A stretch of 54,265 nucleotides of DNA from contig NZ_JHQR01000053.1 in the NCBI RefSeq assembly GCF_014843825.1, positions 1 through 54,265 on the forward strand, in the 5' to 3' direction. The DNA comes from Mesorhizobium silamurunense (GTDB lineage: Bacteria; Pseudomonadota; Alphaproteobacteria; Rhizobiales; Rhizobiaceae). Under the pieces are notes generated by a model. That model did no database searches. It saw only the letters and a list, made by a program, of their open reading frames with translations, and had not been told where the DNA came from. Position numbers and translations under genes: made by a program. Shown here in pieces: positions 45,707-54,265 of this stretch; position 1 is the stretch's first letter, and each line of letters opens with the position of its first letter.

Positions 45707-47178
45707 GCGCCGCTTTCGTCAGCGGTGCGAGGCCGACGTTCGCCATTTAGCCATAAGCGCTTTTCCCGCCGCCGTTGTACAGAGGAGGGGATGTTCATCG
45801 CTTCGCGATATTTCGTGACGGTGCGGCGTGCTACTTCGATGCCGGTTTCCTTGAGCCGGCCGACGATGTCATCGTCGGAAAGCACGTCGTGGGGCGATTC
45901 TGAGGCGACTATCTCCTTGATCCGATGGCGGACAGCTTCGGCGGAATGCGCGTCGCCGCCTTGGCAGGAGGCGATCGGGACAGTGAAAAAATACTTCATT
46001 TCGAACACCCCGCGTGGGGTAAGCATGTACTTGTTCGATGTCACTCGGCTTACAGTCGACTCATGCACGTTAATCGCGTCAGCGACAGTCCTGAGATTGA
46101 GAGGCCTCAGGTGGGCGACGCCATGTTCCAAAAATGCCTCCTGTTGGCGCACGATTTCGGTCGCAACCTTAAGGATCGTCTTGGCGCGCTGATCGAGGCT
46201 GCGGATTAGCCAGTTCGCGTTTTGCAAGCATTCGTTGAGAAACGCCTGATCTTTCGAATTCTGGACCGCGTGGCGCGAGACTTCGGCGAAATAGGTTTGG
46301 TTGATCAGCAGCTTGGGTAGCGTGTCTGGATCAAGTTCGATTTGCCATCCACCGCCCGGCGAGGGCATGACCAAGACGTCGGGTATGATGCATTCCGACG
46401 CTCCGGATTGGAATCGGTTTCCAGGCTTGGGATCGAGGGCACGGATTTCCTGCAACATGTCGAGAAGGTCTTCTTCATCGACACCACAACGCTGCTTCAA
46501 TGCCTGAAAATCACGTCGCGCAAGCATTTCAAGATTGGCAACCAAAGTTGCCATCGCCGGGTCGAACCGGTCTCGCTGGCGCAACTGGATCTCAAGGCAT
46601 TCGCTGAGCGTCCGCGCGAAGATTCCAGGTGGATCAAAGTGCTGCAAGGTTCCCAGAACCCGTTCCACATCAGCCGCCCGGATGTTTAGGCTCTCCGCAA
46701 GCTCCAAAAGATTTGCCCGAAGATAGCCAGTGTCTTCCAGTTGCGCGGCAAGCTGGCCAGCAATCCGCCGCTCCTGTGGTGTGAGCGCAGTGAGAGCGAT
46801 CTGGCGAGCGACATGGTCGTGCAATGTTTCGGTGAGGGCGACAAATTCGTCGAAGGCAGGGCGATTGCCCGGTGAGTTGTTGGCCGTGTTGCGAAGTGTT
46901 TTCCTTTCCCCGAGCCGTTCGCGGGATTCGGCCATGGTCGGCCTGGCAACGTCGTTTTCGCCTGCGCCGATGTACTGATCCTCCCCCGGCAAAACGTCGC
47001 CAAGAGCCTCGGCATCGTTTGAAGCAGGCTCCAAAAGCGGATTCTTCTCGAGTTCCTGCTCCACGAACTGATGCAGTTCGGCATGCGCCAGTTGCAGCAA
47101 TCGTATCGACTCAATGAGTTGAGGCGAGGCAACTATAGATTGCTTCTGGCGCTGAAGCAGGCTTGCTGATGATTGCAT
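45703..47178 (-). CDS. rpoN: RNA polymerase sigma-54 factor, symbiotic copy
   Basis: Sigma-54 directs transcription of the NifA-activated promoters. The 491-residue protein has the Q-rich activator-interacting N-terminus (LQRQKQSIVASPQLIESIRL), the core-binding middle, the HTH around TVADAINVHESTVSRVTSNK, and the RpoN box ARRTVTKYRE at 450-459. Being in the nif region next to a peroxiredoxin gene, it matches rpoN2 of other rhizobia rather than the housekeeping copy. A short relic of a similar sequence lies at 38.7 kb. Confidence 0.96.
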   Translation of the reverse strand: MQSSASLLQRQKQSIVASPQLIESIRLLQLAHAELHQFVEQELEKNPLLEPASNDAEALGDVLPGEDQYIGAGENDVARPTMAESRERLGERKTLRNTANNSPGNRPAFDEFVALTETLHDHVARQIALTALTPQERRIAGQLAAQLEDTGYLRANLLELAESLNIRAADVERVLGTLQHFDPPGIFARTLSECLEIQLRQRDRFDPAMATLVANLEMLARRDFQALKQRCGVDEEDLLDMLQEIRALDPKPGNRFQSGASECIIPDVLVMPSPGGGWQIELDPDTLPKLLINQTYFAEVSRHAVQNSKDQAFLNECLQNANWLIRSLDQRAKTILKVATEIVRQQEAFLEHGVAHLRPLNLRTVADAINVHESTVSRVTSNKYMLTPRGVFEMKYFFTVPIASCQGGDAHSAEAVRHRIKEIVASESPHDVLSDDDIVGRLKETGIEVARRTVTKYREAMNIPSSVQRRREKRLWLNGERRPRTADESGA

Positions 47179-47248
47179 GGTGAGCGCGATAATCCTATCG
47201 AGGAGGCTTTTGGCCGTGAGTAATGTGATCGGTGAGACGACCTCTAGG

Positions 47249-47782
47249 TCATGCGGCGGCCTTCAGCGCTTCAAGAACGTTCTGCGGGGACGATACGCCA
47301 TAGGGGTCGGTCTCGCAGTTGTCGGAGAAACCTTCCTCCTCGAACCACTGCTCCACCACGCCGTTGTCGATCAGGGCGGCGTAGCGCCAGGAGCGCATGC
47401 CGAAGCCGAGATTATCCTTTGCGACCAGCATGCCCATTTTGCGCGTGAACTCGCCTGAGCCGTCGGGGATGAGCCCGACCTTCTGCAGGCCCAGGGACTT
47501 CCCCCATGCATTCATGACGAAGGCATCGTTGACGGAGACGCAGTAGATCGCGTCAATTCCCTCCTTCTCAAACTCGTCATAGAGATCTTCGAAATTGGGC
47601 AATTGGTAGGTCGAGCAGGTCGGGGTGAAGGCGCCAGGCAGCGAGAACAGGATGACGCGCTTGCCGGCAAAGTAGTCGTCAGATGTTCTTTCTTCCCAGC
47701 GATATGGATTTGGCCCCTGGACTGACTCGTCGCGAACACGCGTGAGAAAGGTAACGAAGGGAACCTTCTTTTGAACGGTCAT
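47249..47782 (-). CDS. prxS: peroxiredoxin (Prx5-type), PrxS
   Basis: A 177-residue AhpC/TSA peroxiredoxin of the Prx5 group, peroxidatic Cys in PGAFTPTCSTYQLP. Start at 47782 behind GAGGAGCAAG. In Rhizobium etli prxS precedes rpoN2 in one NifA-dependent operon and helps protect bacteroids from peroxide; the same order is seen here (70 bp to rpoN). I searched upstream for TGT-N10-ACA and a good -24/-12 element and found neither within about 300 bp. Confidence 0.9.
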   Translation of the reverse strand: MTVQKKVPFVTFLTRVRDESVQGPNPYRWEERTSDDYFAGKRVILFSLPGAFTPTCSTYQLPNFEDLYDEFEKEGIDAIYCVSVNDAFVMNAWGKSLGLQKVGLIPDGSGEFTRKMGMLVAKDNLGFGMRSWRYAALIDNGVVEQWFEEEGFSDNCETDPYGVSSPQNVLEALKAAA

Positions 47783-47785
47783 CAA

Positions 47786-48662
47786 CTTGCTCCTCTGGAA
47801 AAAACTGGTGTACTGGATTTCAGCTGGGACTGGCGCAATAGCCAGCTAGGGCCCGCGTGCCGGGGATAAGATGAGGCCCTCGCGGCTCTCGACCTCCTTT
47901 TTCCGTCTGGATGTATGGGAATGTCCTGGCTCCTGGTGTTCGTTACCCGAGCGCCATCGATATGACTGAGCTGGAGGCCTCCGAGTCGCTTGGGCAATTT
48001 TTCCACGGCTATGGCGCCAGACGCGGCATCGATCACCCGCTGCTCGTACCCGGGAAAAAGTGATGGCAACCGAAAGTAGTCAGTATCGAAATAAGCGTGG
48101 GCGACCCTTTGATGGGACTCTTGGGCACTCACATGCTGATCAGAACCGGCAAACAGCAATTGCGCGAGCGCCATGTGTTGGCGTGCCGGTATCGGATCTG
48201 CCATGCGCAAACCAGCTACCAGGCAAGGCCCTCCGAAGCGGACGATTTCCCGATCTCCAGCGGGAGTGGGCACCGTCGCCTCGGACGATCGTATAGAGGT
48301 TCGCCTCTCAGCCATGGTTCGGTAGTCGCTTTCTTCGTGCTTTGATGGGCTCTAACCACGAGGAGCAAGCGGCATGCCATTTCAATTGAAGATGCCTTTG
48401 CAGCGACCCTTTTGGCTTGAAAGCCCAATACCCACACGGGCGGCACTGCAGCTATTGCACAGTGTCTGCCGCTAGCGTGTTCTTGCATGCGCAGAGGCAC
48501 GGCTAACCCCGAGCACCCGCCTTTAGCAGCAACCGTGAACGCGCGCTCTTCAGCAAGCGCCCTGGGCCGGACTCGGCGAGGATCGAATTCGGCTCGGGTG
48601 CGACATTACATGCTTGAGGTTCCATTTGGTCTCCCCGAGCGTGTCTATCGGCAACCTTCTTG
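47786..48662. other. 0.9 kb with no convincing gene
   Basis: A 177-residue reverse frame (47782-48315) overlaps the prxS start by four bases but has no recognisable motif or clear ribosome site, and competing frames on the other strand look no worse. A short inverted repeat CTGGC-N6-GCCAG lies near 47830-47850. Nothing else was found. Confidence 0.4.
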
Positions 48663-48778
48663 TGTCCGAAACTGGACAAGAATGTCGCAAGCCCGACCGA
48701 AAGGCCCACAAGGCCGGGCCACCGTTAGCGGGCAAACGATGTAGCGCAAACGGAGTGCCAATCCGGCACGCAAATTGC
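48663..48778 (+). promoter_or_regulatory. NifA/sigma-54 promoter module C (AAA ATPase)
   Basis: NifA site TGTCCGAAACTGGACA (48663-48678, nearly palindromic) and -24/-12 CGGCAC-GCAAA-TTGC (48764-48778), with the shared intervening sequence of modules A and B. The ATPase starts 120 bp downstream. Confidence 0.9.
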
Positions 48779-48898
48779 TCCGATGATCTTGTCGGGGGAC
48801 GCCAGCAATGCGTCGCAGAGCTCAGCGGCGCCGTGACGACACATGATGCAGGATCGCATTGATCTTCCGCTCAAATCAACTCGCAATGGGATGTTGCT

Positions 48899-50278
48899 AT
48901 GACCGATATCGATCCCTTTGCCTGGCTGGCACTGTGTCGGCATTTCAAAAACGATGATTTGACGCGTCTCGCTAGCTCGCGCCGAAAGTTTGCTCCATAT
49001 CTCCTGCCTGACCTTCAAACGGTGATTGAAGAGCAGATTGCAGCTCTGTCTCCCAAGCTCGTCGGCGTCCACCAGCGGCACGAGTTCAATGCCATGAAGC
49101 TGTCGGACATGGTCATTCGCGAGGGAGAAGCCGTCGTTGCGCTGACACCCTTGGAATATCAGGACATCGATATCGGCGAAGATCTGCCTTATCCGTCTCT
49201 GCACAATGGCCTATGGTTATTCCATATCGGCGAAGAGCCTGTCGCGATCTTGCAATCGCAGTTTTTTGACTACTTTGGCGGGCGAACGGTTCAAGTGGAA
49301 ATTGCCTATCTGCCTGGCGAGCAGGCATCCGCCTTCTCGCGCGAATTTCTTCGCAAGATCCAGGCGGCAGGCGAAAGCTCGCGATACTACCGCAACAAGG
49401 TTCTCTCTTTCGAACCCGATGCACGAAACTCCGGGATGCCGGGAACGATGCGGGTTCATCGCCTTCCTGCCGTACCCAGGAATGACGTGGTGCTTTCCGA
49501 GGCAACTATGGCCCGTCTTGACACCCACATCTTCGACTTTGATCGACACCGAGAGGGGCTGAAGCGCCTCGGCCAATCGACGCAAAAGGGCATTCTGCTT
49601 TACGGACCACCTGGCACAGGCAAGACGCACGTCATCCGTTATGTTTCTGCCAACCTGGTCGGGCGCACCACCGTTCTGGTCACGGCTGGGCAGATGAAGC
49701 AGATTGCCTCCTACATCGCACTGGCTCGTACCCTGCAGCCGAGCATCGTCGTGCTGGAGGACGTCGATCTGGTGGGCCAGTTGCGAGAAGACATTTATGG
49801 TCAGAAGGCCGAAAGCCTACTCAGCCGTCTGTTGAACGAGATGGATGGTCTCGCACCAGATGCAGATATCCTCTTCATCCTGACGACAAACCGACCGGAG
49901 GACATCGAGGACGCGCTCGCCTCGCGCCCAGGCCGAGTGGACGAAGCAATTGAGATCCCGCTTCCCGACGCCGGTTGCCGCGAGCGGCTGATCGGGCTGT
50001 ATGGTCGGACGCTCGTCTTCGAGGACGGAGCGGTGGCCGATGCCGCCGCACGATCAGAGGGCAGCAGCGCGGCCTATGTCAAGGAAATGGTCCGCCGTCT
50101 CGCTCAACGGAGCCTTGCGCGGGATGGCGGTAATTTCGTCTCGTTCGAGGATGTGGAGGTGGTCTTCGGCGACTGCGCAGTATTGTCCAGCCGTCTCAAC
50201 AGGCGCATTGTCGGCCTCAACGAGAAAACCTCAAGAAGGCAAAACGCCGAAGAAGATGAATGTAACTGCCGCGACTAA
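48899..50278 (+). CDS. AAA ATPase, BCS1-like, under a nif promoter
   Basis: A 459-residue protein with an uncharacterised N-terminal region (about 1-210) and one AAA module (about 215-420). Walker A is LLYGPPGTGKTH near residue 236, Walker B IVVLEDVDLV has Glu-Asp in place of Asp-Glu as in BCS1-type ATPases, sensor 1 is FILTTNRPED, and the arginine finger is in SRPGRVDEAIEIPLP. No protease domain or membrane segment is seen, so it should be a soluble remodelling ATPase. A NifA/sigma-54 module directly upstream points to use during nitrogen fixation. Its target is unknown. Confidence 0.88.
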   Translation: MTDIDPFAWLALCRHFKNDDLTRLASSRRKFAPYLLPDLQTVIEEQIAALSPKLVGVHQRHEFNAMKLSDMVIREGEAVVALTPLEYQDIDIGEDLPYPSLHNGLWLFHIGEEPVAILQSQFFDYFGGRTVQVEIAYLPGEQASAFSREFLRKIQAAGESSRYYRNKVLSFEPDARNSGMPGTMRVHRLPAVPRNDVVLSEATMARLDTHIFDFDRHREGLKRLGQSTQKGILLYGPPGTGKTHVIRYVSANLVGRTTVLVTAGQMKQIASYIALARTLQPSIVVLEDVDLVGQLREDIYGQKAESLLSRLLNEMDGLAPDADILFILTTNRPEDIEDALASRPGRVDEAIEIPLPDAGCRERLIGLYGRTLVFEDGAVADAAARSEGSSAAYVKEMVRRLAQRSLARDGGNFVSFEDVEVVFGDCAVLSSRLNRRIVGLNEKTSRRQNAEEDECNCRD

Positions 50279-50666
50279 GGTTCTGCGGCACGAGTTCGCG
50301 TTGCGCTGACTTTTGCTTTGCTCTAATCAGCGCGTGTAACACCAAGGGCGTCCCTCTGCGATGCCTGGTTCGCTTTATGCGGGCCGGAACGCATGATGTG
50401 TGGACGAAAAGTGCGCCTGGCCGTTTGGATGGTGCGAGCACTTCGATCCGCCGCACCCATTCTTCCGATCAACGGGCTTGAGCCGACATGTCGCTTTTGT
50501 ATGTCATCTTTCGTCTCGCGCCCTTGCCGGCGACAGCCCCTTTGCGCTGCTTGCGTATTTCGAACCCATGTTCCGCCGCGTGCTGGCGGCCACCGCCGTC
50601 TTCATAATGGCGGTCGAAGGAATCAACTCGCGGTAATCTGGGGTATCTCGGGTCATCGTGGACGGG
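50279..50666. other. intergenic, no supportable gene
   Basis: Open frames of 60-80 residues overlap here but show no motif or ribosome site. Probably decayed DNA at the edge of the toxin-antitoxin relic. Confidence 0.45.
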
Positions 50667-51110
50667 ATGAGCGCGGAGGGTGCGGGGGCTTCGGTGCACG
50701 CTCGCCTGCTACTGCTTGCCAAGGCAAGCGGCCAGAGTTTCGAACTGGTGCTGACCCGCTTCGCCCTTGAGCGGCCATTGTTCCGTTCAGCCGGTCACGC
50801 CATGCCGACCGCTTCGTGCTGAGGGGGGCGATTCTGATTGATGAGCTGGATTGGTGATCCGCATCGCGGCACGCGCGACCTTGACCTGTTGGGCTTCGGT
50901 GACCCGAGCCCGAAACCGATGCTCGCGACGTTTCGAGAAATCCCTGGCACAGGCCGCAGACGATGGCGTGGAATTCGATGTTGATGCACTTCGCGTCGAT
51001 CGTATTCGCGAAGAGCTGGAATATGGCGGGCTGCGGCTGCGGACCATAGCCTGTCTCAGCGGTGCCCGGATCAGCCTGACGATCGACATTGGTGAGGGCC
51101 ATGATTATGC
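50667..51110 (+). pseudogene. AbiEii/AbiGii-type nucleotidyltransferase relic
   Basis: Joined across frames the reading is SAEGAGASVHARLLLLAKAS, SFELVLTRFALER, HADRFVLRGAILIDEL, then HRGTRDLDLLGFGD (the D-x-D of the nucleotidyltransferase site), then EEFDVDALRVD-type and REELEYGGLRLRTIACLSGA. This is the AbiEii toxin family (DUF1814). At least two frameshifts and an early 3' end make it inactive. The vapBC pair runs into its 3' end from the other side. Confidence 0.65.
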
Positions 51111-51529
51111 CAGAAGTTGCGTCGGCACGCCGAGCGCCGGACCGGCCTCAGCAAGACGCTGGTCCAGAGTGTGGACCGTGGCGCCGTGTTCCGACGCGGT
51201 CGCGAGATGCAGCGCGTCGCCGGCGCGCAGCCTGAGCATGTGCTGATCGAGGAATCTCGCTGCCGCCCGGAAATGCCCGCCCGTGACCAGCAGCACGGTG
51301 AAGCTCTCGGCGACCAGATTGTTGAACATCGCGAGCGCCGCGGCACGCTGCTCCAGGTTAATCTGCCCAGTCCGTAGCTTGATCGCCATGGCAGAGGACA
51401 TCTCGGTGATCGTCCAGTCGCTGATATGAAGCTGCGCGGGATCCTGGTCCGCGAGCCACACCTGCGCGCGCGGGGTCATCGCTTCATTGGAGAGTGCCGC
51501 GACGATCAGCGACGTGTCGAGATAGAGCA

Positions 51530-51530
<1 letters not shown>
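51105..51530 (-). CDS. vapC: PIN-domain toxin VapC
   Basis: A 141-residue PIN-domain ribonuclease: [13 protein letters not shown] (Asp 5), the middle Glu in TITEMSSA, and GDALHLATA with the third acidic residue. All expected catalytic acids are visible, so it may be active. The vapB antitoxin stop overlaps its start (TGATG), giving coupled translation. Confidence 0.9.
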
Positions 51531-52099
<569 letters not shown>

Positions 52100-52115
<16 letters not shown>

Positions 52116-52562
52116 GGCCGGCGCTGGAAGACAAGATCGTCCAAAGCGCGGTGGCCGAGGTGTTGAGTGCTATCTCCGAGGCCGACTTCCGGGGGGTTCT
52201 CCTACGGCTTCCGGCCGGGACGGAGAGCCCCCACATGGCGTTGGATACCCTGCATGATCGCTGATCCTCGTATCCTACGGCTCATTGGGCTGTGGTTGCG
52301 GGCTGGCGTCCTTGAGAGCGGCGAGAAGCAAGAGACGGACAGGGGCACCCCGCAAGGGGCGGGCATCAGTCCGCTCCTCGCCAATATCGTCCTGCATTAC
52401 ATCCTCGATCTCTGGGCCCACCAACGGCGTCGTCGCCATGCACACGGTTGCGTTGTGATCGTGCGTCACGCTGACGACTTCGCCATGGGCTTTGAGAAGA
52501 AGGCCGATGATCCCGGCTCGCCGGCGACGCACTGGTCGGAGAATACGAGAACTCATCACTGA
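52100..52562 (+). pseudogene. ltrA: group II intron reverse transcriptase relic
   Basis: Across frames: WPALEDKIVQSAVAEVLSAI, then FSYGFRPGR, then GTPQGAGISPLLANIVL, then VIVRHADDFAMGF. These are reverse-transcriptase blocks of LtrA-type proteins; the active-site YADD reads HADD. Frameshifts and lost ends make it inactive. Part of a mobile intron that has decayed. Confidence 0.75.
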
Positions 52563-53227
52563 AAGCCGTCGATATCCCCTCTCCGCATTGTGAGAGAGGA
52601 GATTCCGGCCACTGCGTATTGCGGTCAAGGTGCTGAACAAATTTGACCGCAGTATAATCTCTCGACATGAGCGAGACCGCGGTCATTTGCCTCAATGACT
52701 CCGTCCGGCGCGAGCTTGCCGTTGCAGGGCGAAGCACGGCAGCAACTAGGAAGTCCAGTCGATCGCCAACAACTGGGGCGACATCATGGATGATCGTGAG
52801 ACATTGGAGGGCATTCGACTTGTTCAACCGCACAGGCTCGATGTTTGCCGGTGTTATCTGCTCTATACACTTATGCCGCCTCCCAAGAAATCCGAACGGC
52901 CAGGACAGCTTCCAGTCAATGTTTGCGCAACTTGGTGCGCCGTGCCGGAACGTCCGTGGTGAACACGCGCGTGCACCGCCGGCGAAGCCTGCGGCGGGAC
53001 GCCGAAGGAGCAGAACCATGAAGGAGATGGCGCCATAGGCCATCCGGAGTGCGCCCTCGCGGGCGAGAAAGCCGTTATGGCGAACAGAATGAATTCAGTT
53101 CATTGGTGTCCGCCATGAAAGTGCCGCCGCATGTAGGCTTATGGGCCGGCAACTGGCTTGGATCGGCGCCAGAGAAAAGGACGGCATCGCGGCCGTCCTT
53201 CCGTAGTCTGTAAGCTTTCTTGCCGGA
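52563..53227. other. 0.65 kb between the intron relic and groEL
   Basis: No supportable gene. Two opposite open frames overlap here without motifs. Contains the inverted repeat at 52620-52651. Confidence 0.45.
52620..52651. repeat. inverted repeat, 9-bp arms
   Basis: Arms TGCGGTCAA and TTGACCGCA separated by 14 bases. It could be a mobile-element end, an operator or an RNA hairpin; no T-run follows, so a terminator is unlikely. Confidence 0.4.

Positions 53228-54265
<1,038 letters not shown>

Noticed and set aside
47782..48315. 177-residue reverse-strand frame overlapping the prxS start
   Set aside because: No motif and no clear ribosome site; frames on the other strand look equally open, and the amino-acid composition is not convincing.

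Overview
The window looks like part of a symbiosis island of a nodulating alphaproteobacterium, most probably Mesorhizobium. Reasons: a complete fixABCX-nifA-nifB-fdxN-nifZ-nifT run, a nifSVW-iscN run, nifQ, a symbiotic rpoN next to a peroxiredoxin gene, a nodL-like acetyltransferase, a CYP127-like P450 operon, DUF982 proteins, a groEL copy, and many decayed genes, recombinase relics and a group II intron relic between them. No gene was compared with a database; all names come from reading the proteins.

Layout. 0.1-4.3 kb: a first nifA copy with a damaged N-terminus, then an aminotransferase and a flavin-dependent oxidoreductase. 4.4-6.2 kb: decayed tyrosine recombinases. 6.2-6.8 kb: nodL-like gene. 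7.2-14.3 kb (minus strand): nifB-fdxN-nifZ-nifT followed by a SIR2-like protein and a two-gene heterodimeric ABC exporter. 14.5-20.1 kb (minus): fixABCX and an intact nifA. 20.3-23.8 kb (minus): iscN, a relic of nifU, nifS, nifV, nifW. 24.2-26.1 kb (plus): a haem-utilisation remnant (hmuP damaged, hmuS intact, hmuT broken). 26.3-30.4 kb: mostly decayed DNA with small hypothetical genes. 30.5-35.8 kb (minus): a tight five-gene cluster of PLP decarboxylase, membrane desaturase, O-acetylhomoserine-sulfhydrylase-like enzyme, class I amidotransferase and DMT exporter. 36.8-38.7 kb: truncated dehydrogenase and an MFS transporter. 39.2-44.7 kb (plus): P450, ferredoxin, NTF2-like protein, double SDR, LLM oxidoreductase. 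45.1-47.8 kb: nifQ, rpoN, peroxiredoxin. 48.7-50.3 kb: an AAA ATPase. 50.7-52.6 kb: toxin-antitoxin genes and relics. 53.2 kb to the end: groEL, cut by the window edge.

How it fits together. NifA with sigma-54 (nifA and rpoN are both here) should switch on most of the window. Canonical NifA sites (TGT-N10-ACA) with matching -24/-12 elements precede nifB, fixA and iscN. A conserved module of about 120 bp carrying the same two elements occurs three times, before the truncated dehydrogenase, the P450 operon and the AAA ATPase. The nif genes supply FeMo-cofactor assembly (nifB, nifV, nifQ, nifS, iscN) and the fix genes supply electrons to nitrogenase.

The most interesting system is the five-gene cluster at 30.5-35.8 kb. 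Its desaturase plus gamma-replacement enzyme are the two activities used for the last steps of rhizobitoxine synthesis, but a decarboxylase replaces the serinol-forming domain. I infer a rhizobitoxine- or aminoethoxyvinylglycine-like enol-ether amino acid. Also notable are a rhizobial nifV, a decayed nifU, and a nifA copy with a frameshift and an altered GAFTGA loop.
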